A stretch of 64,000 nt of DNA from Ophiobolus disseminans (GCA_010093685.1 MU006217.1:2270626-2334625), one strand, 5' to 3'; shown: positions 1-11,173, counted from the stretch's first letter. Translations and numbers: made by a program. Notes: generated by a model from the sequence alone, not told the origin.

Positions 1-2632
1 GTCGTCGGACGCCGACGCCAGCCGGGTTGAGTCGTGCGAGAAGGCCACGGAGCTGACCTCAGTGCTATGGCCCTCGAGCGTCTGCAGGCACGCGCCCCAG
101 CTATCGCTCATAGCTGGCCAAATTGTGATTCCTGGCTTTTCATGCTGAAAGAGCTGTCTGATGAGACTGCCTGTTGGGCTAAACAACAGTGCAGACGCAT
201 AGGTTTGAAGAGGATAACTCTCAATAGCCTGTATATGAGACATAACAAATCGCTGTGCGTCATAAACAAGCTGAGCAAGCTGGTCTTGGTGTTGCATCTC
301 CTAGCTGCGTCAGCATTCAAGTACGTGTTTCATGTAGATATGCTGTTTTGAGATGTCATACCTGCACTAATGACCACAATTGCGCCATAGAGACTACACC
401 TCTCCCTAGGCTCTTGCATAGACTCAGCCCTTCTAGCCAATACAGGTACTTTTTTCTCAGAAATTCATTAATAGCGCCTAAAACCTGTAAGCCGCCAACA
501 CAATTTGCTGAAGAGTTTGGTTTTGAGTCCCATAGATGGTCAATCCAGTAAACGCACGAGTAGCGTGACGCTCCTAACGGGTCTGGTTGAGGCAATTGAA
601 CATCCTCGACAGAAGAGCCTGGAGCTCCCAGGTTGTACATATCTTTATTTAGTGTTGTAGACAGAATTGCTAGTGACCTTGAAACTATCACCTGATGGAT
701 GTCCTCAGTCCCATCTGGAAAAACCTTATCCAATGCCTGTGTAAGGAGAAAGTCCTTTGCTGATTGATGCACAAAGTAGACGGTGTCTTTGCAAAGAGTG
801 AGGAATGATCCACAAAAGCCGATAATCTGCCGTAGGTGTGTTTCGTTGACTATGAGAGATCCAGCAAGGGCTACTAGTTCCTCCAACGTGATTGGCCGAT
901 ATAGAAGCGCGTCCAGAGCCAGCACCTGCTTGCAAAGTTCAGCGTCATCTGACACACTGATCTGCTGCATCATTCGCTCGTACAGCGCGTCTAGTCCTGG
1001 CGGGAAGGAGGTTAGCTTATTTAGAGCGTTCCATTTTGTTGTCTTTCCAAGATCTTGACACACGAGTGCTACCCACAGGAAGGTGCCGTCTGCACTCGAC
1101 GTCAAACGCGCGAATACTTCCTCTTGAGTCTGCTTGTCGTAATTCTTCTGCTGCGCCAGTTGAGACACCTTGTGCTGGATGAAGACGCCGACAGCCGCCG
1201 ACACAGACTCCGCGTTCAGCTCAAGACTCAGCCTTGTTTTGTGCTCTGCACGCTCCAGCTCTTCTTCAATATCTGGCCAGTTGCGACTAGACACTATCCA
1301 CTTGATGCAGGAGGACGCAGACGACTGCTTTGAAATAAGGGCAAGCAGCTTTGGCAAGTCTGTCACACACTCATCAAGCGCATCAATTATCAAGTATGTT
1401 GTGCTTAGGCTTGCGTCTTGCAGCACATCAGCAAAAATCTCTGACAAGGCAACCCAGGCATTTGCGTCCTCAAACAAGCTTTTGCCTGCATGGTCGTGCT
1501 TCTTGCGGACATGCAATGCAAGCAACGGCTGCTGGTGCATAAGCATATATAGCAAGCCTCGCAGCACAGCTGTGGCACTGTTAATGCGCGAGTCGGTTGC
1601 CTGGCAGAAGAAGTACGACAACAGGGCAGTCTGAGGTATAGAACTTTGCAGCTCGTTGATGACGCCACAGAGCAGCATTGTCTTTCCCTTGCCAGGATTG
1701 CCTTTCACCCAGAGCAGTTGGCTGTGTTTCTCCTCATGCCACTGCCTGAATGCGGTGTTGTTGAGGACCCAGCGGTAGGAGTCTGCTAGCAATCCACCTT
1801 TGGTCTCCTCGATGCGCTTCTTGTCGTCGCCCGGGTCTGTTTGGCGTATGTCTTGAATGCATTGTTCCAGCTTGTACAACTCGCGCTTTAGACGGTCAAA
1901 AGCGCCAGCCTCGCCCTCACCATACACTGGTGCTAGCTCAATGTCAAGGATGCCTTGCAGGCAATATGCTCTGTCCTCGTCGCGTCCAGTCACTCGACCT
2001 TCTGCCCACCGCAACCGATCGTTGACGTTGTACCCAGAGAGTGGGGCTCCGTTGAGCACTTCGGACGGAATGCCAGTTATCTCGCGGATTATCGCCTGCA
2101 GCGATGTCTTGCTACCAAGACTCTCCCCTTCTTGCGAGAAGAACTCAACTATTGCAGGAGCAATAAGCTCTTGAAGCGTCCAGCCGCGTGTAAACCACCG
2201 GCTCGACCTTAAAGCAGGCTCCCAGCTAAGCTTAGTATCTCTGTTGCAGGCTTTCCCCTTCATTTTTAACACATCTGACAGATAAACATAACATCTTGCT
2301 GCGTTGCGGTACCAGCAGAACATTGACCTAATAGCAAAGGCGAGCTCAGCCTTGTTGTTCTTGTTGATGCAGCATGTGTCAATCCAGAAGTATTTAAGTC
2401 CGTCCTGCTGTGCCTGTCTTCTGCAAAAGAGAATCTTCTTGTAGCCCAGCTTAGTCTTGCCATTGCCTGTCTGAAGGTCTGCAAAGGTCACCTCGTCCCT
2501 AGGTGCTCCCCAGGTGTGTGAAAGTATTGCGTACGGAGGTATGTTGCCATTGTTGAAGCTGTGGATGCTGAGCTCGTTGCTTTCGCTGTACTGCAAGAGT
2601 CGCATAGGGTCGTGTAGGTGTGTGGTAGGCAC
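1..2632 (-). CDS. NLR-type receptor, HET-NACHT-WD40 (partial at window edge)
   Basis: Fungal NLR of the HNWD class (relatives: Podospora het-d/het-e), expected to act in the cytosol in non-self recognition and cell death. Seen: HET domain at about residues 35-190 (YAILSHTWG, FWIDTCCIN, RGWTLQELIAP); NACHT with P-loop GNPGKGKT near residue 310 and Walker B-like LIIDALDEC near 412. The first reading frame stops at 356-358, but a 61-bp intron (301-361; donor GTATGA, branch TGCTGAC, acceptor CTAG) joins in phase 0 to an exon encoding RFVMSHIQAIESYPLQTYAS and the first WD40 repeat (TLEGHSTEVSSVAFSHD, RLASASDD). WD repeats continue past position 1. An alternative start is the Met 27 bp downstream (MRLLQYSE), the usual start in this family. 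No stop disrupts the visible part. Confidence 0.9.
301..361 (-). other. Intron of the NLR gene
   Basis: GT-AG intron of 61 bp on the minus strand, donor GTATGA at 361, acceptor CTAG ending at 301. It removes an in-frame TGA and TAG and joins the NACHT exon to the WD40 exon in phase 0. Confidence 0.75.
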
Positions 2633-3219
2633 ATGCGATGAAGACGGGATTCTAGGTGCTGGCCTGATCAGCCTGATTGCGCGTGGCTGTTATTCTACGG
2701 TTTGTTCTCGCGCTGCTGAGAGATAGAATGTTCGCATATGGTGAGTGAGACAAACAAGCGCATTTTGCTAATGCGGTACTGGGACTCACTAGTGTGTTAC
2801 TGTTTCGCACGCTGAGGTTGCTGACTCTTTGCTGTGTGCTTGGCTTAGTGACGCCTGGATAAGGCCCTAGGCGGGGAGAGGCATGGCTCTATGCATGCGC
2901 AGTGCACCGCCTGCAAGGCTGGAGCGCGTCCGCCTGGAGAGCTGCAACACGCAACAACACGTTAGCGCTACTGGCGCGCTCTTGGTCCATCGAAGCGCAG
3001 GACAAACTAGACGGCACTCACACAGTCGTAGCGTTTGTAGGCACCATCCATGTCTAATTTAGATCTGAATTTCTGATTTTACCTGCCTTGCGAGATGTTG
3101 CAAAACATGATATCTTACAGAGCTAGAGAACGTGGTCTGATACATCTTGGCTACAGGCGCTGTCCAAGCAGATACGGGTGCATGCGCTGGCTCAGGCAAC
3201 GACGGGGCCGTCGTGGGCG
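2633..3219. other. Intergenic, 5' of the NLR
   Basis: No supported gene. This is the upstream region of the leftward NLR gene. A 65-codon reading frame at 3059-3256 (minus) overlaps the inverted repeat at 3220 and has no recognisable domain. Confidence 0.4.
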
Positions 3220-3256
3220 CAGTTAAACCCACCAAGCGGGAAGCTCGGGGCACCAA
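3220..3256. repeat. Inverted repeat, left copy (pairs with 4021-4057)
   Basis: The plus strand begins CAGTTAAACCCACC and runs through AAGCGGGAAGCTCGGGG. Its reverse complement matches 4021-4057 with only a few differences. It may be the terminus of a non-autonomous element spanning 3220-4057, or the end of a second copy of the neighbouring pogo-like family. Confidence 0.75.
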
Positions 3257-3580
3257 TGGCTAGCTAGGTAAGCCTACCACACAAAAGACAACCCCACCAA
3301 TATCCAATTTATTCCTACCTAACTGTCAGGACGCAGGTCCGCACCCACTACGCCATGCAACCAAAAAGGTATGTACGATCAATGAACATTGATCATGGTG
3401 TGCGGAACAGTATATATCGTACAGGCCATGTCACGCGAGGCTACGCGTCGTTCGCGCACGCCTGACACTAACACAACACAATCTCAACACGATATCATTA
3501 TGTCTTAAGTAGCTTTAATCTAGCATAATTTCTCTCTCTCTCTTACTTACAAAATGCTAATTGTTTTAAGAGAGCTACAT

Positions 3581-3967
3581 CTACGACTACTAGCGAAAAG
3601 GCTGCCTCTCAGGCCTCCCGCCGCTTCAGGTGAGAATTGACTTAATCTCAACATGTTCTGAACAGCTTCTCATTAGGACAGAACAACGATGAACTTCACC
3701 TTGGTAAGCTCTCTTGCCGCATGATATTGGGCGAGAAGTTGTGCAAAGTAAGCATTATCCTGTTCTGAACCTGTTTAGGATAGTTTCAGAAGTGTAGGCA
3801 TTGATACTCATCTGTTCTCAACGTGTTCAGAAGACGTTTTTGGAGACAGGCGGTGTCAAAAACTACATCAAGAAGTACCATCCAGACATCGAGCTCAACT
3901 CCTCAAGCACTGGAAACCCAGGAGGGAGGGGCTATATGAAAGAGATCGACCGACCATCTGACTACTA
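3581..3967 (+). CDS. Possible small spliced gene between inverted repeats
   Basis: Not recognised. Three coding blocks join in one frame: 3581-3629 (TSEKAASQASRRFS), 3666-3747 (GQNNDELHLGKLSCRMILG) and 3831-3967 (GGVKNYIKKYHPDIEL, then NPGGRGYMKEIDRPSDY and TAA). The second intron (3748-3830) has donor GTAAGC and acceptor TTCAG; the first (3630-3665, donor GTGAGA) is only 36 bp, short for fungi. Both introns carry similar TGTTCT(G/C)AAC motifs near the 3' end. No convincing ATG was found upstream in frame, so it may be a fragment. It lies wholly between the inverted repeats at 3220 and 4021, so it could be cargo of a non-autonomous element. Confidence 0.3.
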
Positions 3968-4020
3968 ACCAGACCAACCAATCGCTGACTGCACCAACAC
4001 GCTTGGGCAATGAAATTTCA

Positions 4021-4057
4021 CTGGTCGCCCGAGCTTCCCGCTTGGTGGGGTTAACTG
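4021..4057. repeat. Inverted repeat, right copy
   Basis: The plus strand reads CTGGTCGCCCGAGCTTCCCG, then CTTGGTGGGGTTAACTG, followed by TA at 4058-4059. It is the inverted partner of 3220-3256 and sits 22 bp from the stop codon of the adjacent pogo-like transposase, so it may also be that element's own terminal repeat. Confidence 0.7.
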
Positions 4058-4079
4058 TAGCCACCCGTCGATCTTCCTT

Positions 4080-5661
4080 CTACGTCGCTTTTGCGCTTGC
4101 ATCCGCACCCACCCCCACGCCCGCACTTTGGCTTGCTTGCCGAGGCTTGCTTTTTCTCAGCACGCTTTGCTCAGCCTCCTCGAGGTCTTCGAAGCTCATC
4201 ACCTTTGCTTTGCCCAAGACCAATGACTTTGTCAACGGACAGGCTTTGGCTTTGCGATTGATCTTGAGCAGAAACTGGTTGCAATCCTTGAGGAGCGCTT
4301 GCGCAGCAAACAACACTTTCGCAGCACTGGCTAGCTTCTGTATGCGCTTCTGCAGGCAATCTTTGTTTGTTGCATCAAGCGCATGCGTGTCTCTCACAAT
4401 CAGATCGTGCAAGGAGGTGAGTGCTTCTGTTGTCACTGGCGTGATGGTCGTACGAGGCACTTTGCTCGGCAGATCGGCGCTTGTGGTCTTAGCTTCTGGA
4501 TCGTTACTACCTACCTCCGCTACAAGCTTGGGGACGTCTCTGAGCACCCGTTCTGGGTTGAAAGGGAACGGGCCAGTAGCATACCACCCAGCTCGGATGT
4601 TCCTGCTGGTCAGCGCGCGATCCCTCGCAGGGCTGTAGAGATACATGAAGTGTTCTTTACCAACCATGTTCACGCCTCCTCGGTTCAGCCGCTCGACATG
4701 CTCATGCAGTCTTCAAGGGCGCAAAAGGGCCGACGTCGCACGGCTGTAGCTTGTGAGAGGTGTGGGAAGGCAGACAACACAAGATAATGTTGTTAGCAAG
4801 ACAGAACTCCAGGATCTTGAGCGTCTTGTGCGTTCCAAAGCCATCGCAGATCAGCATACAAGGTCTTCTACGTGCTCTCTCACGCGTCTGGGGATCAAAC
4901 ACGCGCTTTAGCCATTCTAGGCTGATCTTGGAGTCGTTGTACTAGTTCTCAGAGAAGCCATAGTGCCACCCTTGGGTCGGATATGTGGTCCAGTTGTTGC
5001 GGTGAGTTGATGCTGGCCAGATGATGAGCGGCAGCAGCGCCCTCCCGTCAGCACTAATGCACTCAATGGCAGTGACCATAGTGCGCTTGACACTTCCACC
5101 TCTACCGCCTTGCTGTTCGTTCTTCCCGACTAGGACTTTCGCTAAGCTAAGCATGCTCAGCATGACTCCAGTCTTGTCCATGTTATACACATTCTCTGGC
5201 AGTACAGAGGGGTCCTGCAGTACCTGGCCGATCACGTCGAACTACTCTACAATCTTCTCGTGTATGTTACTGCTATGACGTTTCCAGTCTATCGATCTGA
5301 CACGCCTTGCCTGGAGTTTGGGGTGGCGCTTCTTGAAAGCTCATGGCCAGTTCTTACCTGGACGCTTGACCGACTTGTTTGTGGAACGCTGGCGGGCTAT
5401 ACTAAATGCTAGTGAACGCAGATACTTAACACAAACAGGCTGTCCAAGACTAGACATGAGCAACAAGAACTTAACAAGCGCCTTCTCCTCCTCTTGAGTC
5501 AGGTACTGCTGGCGCTGAGCCTGCTCTGCTTGCAAACAACGTCCAAGCCTGCAATGGATCAGAGTTAAGATAGAGACATTGCCGTACGCTGATGGGGCAG
5601 CAGACGTGTCACGCACGCCATCGGGTAGACGTTGCGCATGTGCCTGACTCGCGGGGTCCAT
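4080..5661 (-). pseudogene. Degenerate pogo/Fot1-like transposase
   Basis: DDE_1 transposase of the pogo/Fot1 group (Tc1-mariner superfamily; nuclear cut-and-paste at TA). The N-terminal psq/CENP-B-type HTH region begins MDPASQAHAQRL near 5661 and includes LTQEEEKALVKFLLLMSSLG. The catalytic core includes NVYNMDKTGVMLSML (first Asp), PLIIWPASTH and LICDGFGTHK with CLPSHTSHKLQPCD. Frame breaks include a stop near 5242 and a frameshift near 4720 (PLKTA switching to HVERLNRGGVNMVGKEHF). It is therefore inactive. The right-hand terminal repeat was not found; the element seems truncated there, against the Tc1-like copy that starts at about 5.85 kb. Confidence 0.85.
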
Positions 5662-6043
5662 AGTCGATGTTGGGGTGATCAAGGGGAGATCGAGTGAGAC
5701 TAACAGCAACCTCGTCCAGGTTGCTTCCAAGAATAGCCGCCAGTCCGCAAACAACTGCGAGCGCTTGTGCAACGCTTGGCGGAAGCTTCTAGGCTTTACG
5801 CCACAGCCTGAGCCGTCTTAGTACCGGTATAGCGCAGGTGTAGATTGCAGGCCGCTACCGGTAGCCATGAAAGTTATTGTTTCCCTTGTTTCTGATAATG
5901 CGCCGCACCACCTCTGCCACCCCATCTACCCACTTGTTGATCTTATCAACACTCAGATCTTCCCATGCCTGTGTCCATTGAGCCTCTACTTCTTGCTCTG
6001 TGTGAGAGAGAGGAAAGTCTCTTGTCACATGGTGGCGCAGGAT

Positions 6044-6322
6044 TGTAAGGGGCCAGGCTGAAGACAGCAGGAAGGCTAGGTTGAACAGAGATGAATTCGA
6101 TGGAGTCTATCTAGAGCCAGAGAGCAGGCTGACTTTATAGCAAACTGCTGGCTTCTGGAAGTTTCTATATACATCAGCATTTGTCAGCTGTCAGAAGAAC
6201 ATATCTTGTTCTAGCTAGTTCCAGGACATTCCATGACGTTCCAGGACATTCCATGACGTTCCATGATGTTCCAATGAACCGAAGTGTATCCACTGAGGAC
6301 AGCAGAGGTCTAACCTCTTACA
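6044..6322 (-). mobile_element. Solo LTR, 279 bp, inside the Tc1-like transposase
   Basis: On the minus strand it starts TGTAAGAGG and ends CCCTTACA (TG...CA, inverted TGTAAG ends). It is flanked by the perfect 5-bp target duplication AGGAT at 6039-6043 and 6323-6327. Deleting it plus one target copy rejoins the transposase reading frame. It contains the TTCCA tandem repeat at 6219-6272. No internal retroelement sequence is present. Confidence 0.85.
6219..6272 (+). repeat. Tandem repeat, 10/20-bp TTCCA units
   Basis: Units alternate TTCCAGGACA and TTCCATGACG, giving two 20-bp copies plus a further TTCCATGATG and a partial unit. It is inside the solo LTR. Confidence 0.85.
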
Positions 6323-7518
6323 AGGATAGGCCAAGCATGTTCAGATGCATTAACATCTGGAGAGTGACCCGCCCATGCAATTTTCTCTACCTTTTTAACA
6401 GTAAGGTAGTCGTTGGCAATACGTGACTTATGTAAAGGAGCTCTATCTTCAATTAAAAGACATGGAATACCTTGTCTTTTAAGGTCTTGAATCCAGGGAA
6501 CAATCTTCTTAAGTGCACCTTCACGGTGATGATACCCATCTACCCCACCCCTTGTTCTGATACCACAGTGGTAATCATGTTTCTTGACATGCTGAAGCTG
6601 CCTAGTGTTGTGACGGAGGTTAACATCAGCCTCATTAAGCACTTAGAGTGCTCTTCTTGCGCTTATCTGAGCGCTGTTTGACTGCGCTTCTGTGACCTTA
6701 TTCTCCTATACTAATGCCTTCTCCCCAGCCTCAATTTCTTCCTGTGTCTCATGATAATATACGTGGCAAGGACCTTTATAACCGTATCTAAAAGCCCTAA
6801 AGAACTGGAGGGCTGAGCCTGTGGATTTGCGGTCCTTTTTGACGTCATCTTTATATACTTCATCCTCCTTGCACCAGGTCCGAACTATGCCACGCTGGTC
6901 CCCTACTCAAGCAGGAGTTTCATCGGTGAATACAACCTGTCTAAAGTTGTATCCCTTGTTGTCATACTCCTCTTCTAGGTCAGGGTTGTGGTCCAAAGCC
7001 CATGTAAGTCTCTCCTTTTTCTGAGCTTGTGTGAGCGGGGGCTTCCATCCTGGCTTCCTCCTTGAATAACTAGCCTTGTACATGATACTTTCAAAAAGTA
7101 AAATGCTAATATCAGGTGCAATATTCTTGAAATCATTATTCTTGATTGCCTGCCAGCTCTCTTTCTCCCTGTTGTTGCGGCATGAGGTTACAATCTTAAT
7201 GATTTCCTTCTTCTGTTGTAGAGAAAGCAGCTCTTTTCTCCCCCGCCCCACCTCAATTTCATAGAGATGAGGGTCTGAAAATTGCAGGCCAGACTCTTCT
7301 GCTTTCTCTTTCACTCTCTTCACAAGTTCAGAGAGACCACTAGTTGTGATGGTGTTGGGGGGGGGGTGTTCAAAGACCTCCTTGAGGCTTGCACCACCTC
7401 CAATGACTGCACCACAACAGAACGCGCGCTCCACTGCACTGAGCTCCCGCCTTTCAGTTTTTTTTGGTTTCTTAATTTGGGCCTTGTAGGCGTAAGGCTT
7501 GCAACAAGATATTGGCAT

Positions 7519-7964
7519 TGTTTGTGTAATTTAGATATGTGGATAAAAGGTTATTGGGGTATAAAAAGTGGTGTGGGTGTAATGCGCACAATCTGAGGTT
7601 TGATGGGGTGGGGCCCATGCGTTGACTCAATAAAAACGAGCTCCTTCGTAGCACCTACCCCGCTGAAGAACCTCCCACTCCCGTCCTGCGTCGTTCATTC
7701 GTCTCCCTATGACACTTTGATTTTCCCAGTCTGGGGCATCCAACTCTCAGCCGCCTTTCTCGTAATGCCCGTGAAGTCATGAAACCATTTACGCGGCCTA
7801 GCTTAGCAACACCTGTCATGAACAAGCTCAAACCCGACCAAAACTCATGCGCTCCACGCAATAGGATCAATTCGAGACTAAATTGAACTGTTTTCCTGAC
7901 TGCACAGATCGCAATTCGATCTATTCGGGGTATGATTCCGTGGATCTCAAATTGGAAATTTCCA
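7519..7964. other. Flank between Tc1-like copy and solo LTR
   Basis: Contains the 5' region of the Tc1-like element and unassigned DNA. No gene or terminal repeat could be recognised. Confidence 0.3.
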
Positions 7965-7969
7965 TGCTC

Positions 7970-8369
7970 TGTTACGACCTAATACTCCAAAGGTCAGGGC
8001 AGCCGCCCAGGACTTAGGAACGACCAATAGGGTCGCACAGGAAGAGACCCATCCCAGGACTGCGCCGTAGTCACGTGACTAGATCCGATGCCAAGGGTGA
8101 GCTCACGCAGCTCACGCCTACCAACGTCAGCTACGGCAGTATATAGACACTCGCGATGGGCTCTTACAGCGCATCGTGTTCAACTCAATACAGCGATCTT
8201 GATACAGCCTTCCCAGCAACCCTGATCTCTGTAGTGATACCTCGCGACTACTCTCTCTGTTCCCCCGGTTAGAGCTGTTGCAACCCCCTCTGTCTGTCCA
8301 TCTGCGAAACCCAACCACAGTGCCTCAGAACACCGGAGATATTCTCTCTACTTCCGAGTGCCCTTCACA
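7970..8369 (+). mobile_element. Solo LTR, 400 bp
   Basis: It starts TGTTACGACC and ends CCCTTCACA (TG...CA). The perfect 5-bp target duplication TGCTC is at 7965-7969 and 8370-8374. A TATATA at 8140-8145, followed by CT-rich sequence, fits an LTR promoter. The orientation is assigned from that TATA and is not certain. No internal region flanks it. Confidence 0.8.
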
Positions 8370-8374
8370 TGCTC

Positions 8375-8826
8375 ACACGGCTTCATAGAGGTGAGTAGTC
8401 CGCACAGGCACAGCCTGTGGTCCTTTAATATGGAGTAATAGATAAGAGAAGTTTCGAAATCACACTTACGACCAACTGGACGTATCTAGACTAAGCATAC
8501 CAAGCTTGGAAGTTACAACCAGCTTGTGCCTCACAGCCTCGCATAAGTGGCACTAATCCAACGTGGTATATTCAAGAATCGACTTATTGCACTCTGCACG
8601 AATACGGTAGAGATAACATTTTCTCATTCTGCTCCATGCACCCAATTCTGGAATGGTGTTTAACACAGCAAGAAAATTGCATCCCCATCGGGAACAACTG
8701 TGTCTTGGGCACCTTATTTAGCAAGCGCATCCGTTCTAGCGCCGCACCACATCCAAAAAACACTGGCAGCTTTGCAAACTCCTCACACACATATATTACC
8801 CTCACTCGAACGTTCTATCAAGTAAA
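8375..8826. other. Intergenic, upstream of the first LRNxIY gene
   Basis: Nothing recognisable except an AT-rich CACATATATTACC at about 8787-8800 that could serve as a promoter TATA for the gene starting at 8827. Confidence 0.3.
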
Positions 8827-9653
8827 ATGGATTTGGATGCCATTACGTTGGCCATGAATATCTTCCCATTTCTGGAGCTGGCGCCAGGTACGCACGGATG
8901 CACCGACATCTCCACACCTCTTTCCACTAACGATGTGCAGAATTGCGAAACTCCATCTATGAATACGCTGCGATTGGCAACGACGAGACCCTCCGTATCT
9001 CCAAGTCAACAGGAAAACCTGGTTCGTTTGCGGCACTCAGTAGAGTGGGCAGAGAGATCCGCGCCGAGTACCGACCAATCCAGCGACGCGAGGCCAACGT
9101 CGAGATCAGATGGAATAACCTGGAAGCCTACCAGGAAGATTTCCTCCGCACGAAGAATGACCGATCAAGCCCACCGCGGTTCCTACGTGTAACCATGGGC
9201 CGAAACCGCTACGACACTGTCGGTGTCGACATCCTGCCCTTAGTTTTGACACAACTCCGGGATCCTAGTCTTGATTGCTACTTCACACAATCAAAAAACG
9301 GAGAGGGAATTATTCGCTCCTGCTTGGTACGCCAGGCGAGAAGAATAGACGAACCGATGGATCAAGGTGCCTGCCTAACCAACCTTCTTCACCACTTTCT
9401 CTACGACAAAACATGGGTGGCAGACCTCCAGAGCGGTCGAATCGCGAACATAATGGTGCGGCGAGGGCACAATGTGCGCATCAAATTTGTGCCTGGTAAA
9501 GAACCAGCTGGTCTTGCGGTCTGGCTCGCAGAGATAGCGATCGAACCACGCTGGGGCAAAGGGATCTATGACCGTACGCGCAACTCATGGGTTTCGATGA
9601 GGATGACTTCATCGCGTTCGAGTGGGGACTGGAGCTTGGGATCAATGTCATGA
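8827..9653 (+). CDS. LRNxIY/RQIRxEF family protein, copy 1
   Basis: Member of a host gene family found about ten times in this window; biochemical role unknown (it resembles fungal F-box-like or 2EXR-type proteins, an inference). Exon 1 is 8827-8887 (MDLDAITLAMNIFPFLELAP), the intron is 8888-8940 (53 bp), and exon 2 runs 8941-9653. The junction splits the Glu codon: LELAP-E-LRNSIYEY. Then come LSRVGREIRAEYRPIQ and the second module VGVDILPLVLTQL. No stops, no signal peptide, no membrane segment. About 257 residues after splicing. The intron position is shared with the relatives at 12.6, 35.6, 36.8, 41.7 and 63.3 kb, which supports this start and splice. Confidence 0.75.
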
Positions 9654-10399
9654 ACAGCTGAGAAATTTCTGAACCTTGATAGGACTGCGATGGATCCTGT
9701 ATTGTGATTTGTATCGGCGATTGATGATACGTTGGGGGTCGTACATGACCGCCGCACGGGACATGTGGTGAGCCATCTTTGGATCTTTAGGCCATGTACG
9801 CTAAATCAAGTCACATATAGTCCTTCAGCCAATGCATCTATCGGGCGTCATCGGTCTGAGCTTCAAAATAAGACCTGTTCTTTACGCCCCAACCCCCACT
9901 GCGTCACTACCTATACCAAGCAGCGAGGGCCTCATAATGCCGATTATCAGACCTCGGGAGGTGTGTTACTATGCTCGATTGTCTAGGAGACTGGTGCATA
10001 TTCACTCGCCCTGGTACCAATAGGATACCAGTGATACAGTCCGCGGGTCATAGTGGAGTCGGCCCTCGCAATGGTCGCGCAGTGCGCAAGGGCGCTAAAA
10101 GCACGCTGAAAAAGTTTAGCATTACTTTGACCGCAGTCCGTCGCCTCACCTGCACCACACACTTCTTCCTCTTGTCGGTACAGGAAGCTACCACTGACAT
10201 ACCCACGGCATCGTGCCCAGGTGAGTGTGCTGTAGATCTGTCACGTTACAACATCGCTCACAACAACAGACACTCTCGCATCAGCGCGCGACGAGTGCAA
10301 GCCAGCAAGCGCGCCCAGGATGTCTTTCTGATTCCTCGATCTCGCGGCAGGTATATATCATGAAGATCTTATCAACGGTATGAGCGGTCAAGCTGACAT
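9654..10399. other. Intergenic with possible remnant 5' exon
   Basis: A basic peptide frame near 10076-10213 (RKGAKSTLKKF, ending ASCP before GTGAGT) could be the original first exon of the broken family copy that follows, since other copies also have short, often basic first exons. Otherwise nothing. Confidence 0.25.
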
Positions 10400-11173
10400 G
10401 TGACACAATTGCGCAACCGCATCTATCACTTCGCCGCCTTCTCCGATGCGGAGAAGCCCGTTTGAATCACGAGGATGCGAGAGCTGCAAAACGCCAACAA
10501 TACATGCGATAATACTCTGGAGACAGTACCATGTGCAGCGCTCACTCGAGTCTGCTGCCAGATCCGCAATGAGTACCTTGAGATTCAACGTCGTGAGGCC
10601 CGCCTTACGGTTGATTTGTTCAAGCTCCCGGCCTTTCTCAGAACATTCTACAGCGTCGCAGACTTGACTGTTCCTGCACCAAATGGTCTGCATGTATTTT
10701 TACACCCCATTTCAGACTATTCCACCAAGAAAACCCAGCCCGTTGATCTCCTCCCGCTGATCGCCCTGCGAATGAATTCGCTGAACATGAAGGTTTGCTT
10801 CGATATGCCGATGGGAGAGAACGGACTGGACTATTGTTTGTTGGTACAACAGTGTCAGGATCTCGAGCAGCTCGTGGGACATCAGCACGTCGCGTGGCTT
10901 GAGGTCATCCGCACTGGCAAATTGGAGAGGATCAAGGTTCATCGCCAGGGCAAGTACTATCCCCGAATCCTCATGGCGTTCGTCAAGGGTCAAGAGGCTG
11001 CAGATCTCCGGCAGGATCTTGACATTCGTGCCCGCGCTTCCCTAAGCAGTAACATCATGCGGACATTCGGTTTCTTTGGCGGACGGTTCTTGAAAGGTTG
11101 TTTCTTAGAGATACTTCTGGGCATTGATGGCAAAGCTTTCGGTCGGACCAGATCGAATATCTTTGGTTGGTAG
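10400..11173 (+). pseudogene. LRNxIY family, copy 2, broken
   Basis: Same family as the 8.8-kb gene. At 10400 the LRNRIYHFAAFSDAEKPV segment is read from AATTGCGCAACC, but the bases before it are AC, not the acceptor AG seen in the other copies. A TGA follows KPV (10433-10435), and the frame then continues open to 11173: LTRVCCQIRNEYLEIQRRE, and the module PVDLLPLIALRMNSL. The stop is a CGA-to-TGA type change. The original first exon is uncertain. Lost acceptor plus nonsense codon make it a probable pseudogene, although translation from a downstream Met (MRELQNANN) cannot be excluded. Confidence 0.65.

Larger units (their letters stand above)
5855..7518 (-). pseudogene. Tc1-like (DDE_3) transposase, split by a solo LTR
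   Basis: Transposase of a Tc1/mariner-like element. The N-terminal part (7518-6907) ends at FTDETPA, which holds the first catalytic Asp; then LIEDRAPLHK (second Asp) and SPDVNASEHAW (Glu). The C-terminal tail lies at 5855-6043 (VTRDFPLSHTEQEVEAQW, KINKWVDGVAEVVRRII, stop TAG). A solo LTR (6044-6322) sits between HAWPIL and RHHVTRDF; removing it with one target copy restores the frame exactly. There are further in-frame stops after FTDETPA and around 6660-6720, each reachable from a CGA, CAG or CAA codon by one C-to-T change. Element ends were not determined. Confidence 0.85.

Noticed and set aside
3528..3543. CT microsatellite
   Set aside because: Only about six dinucleotide units; too short to report as a repeat of interest.
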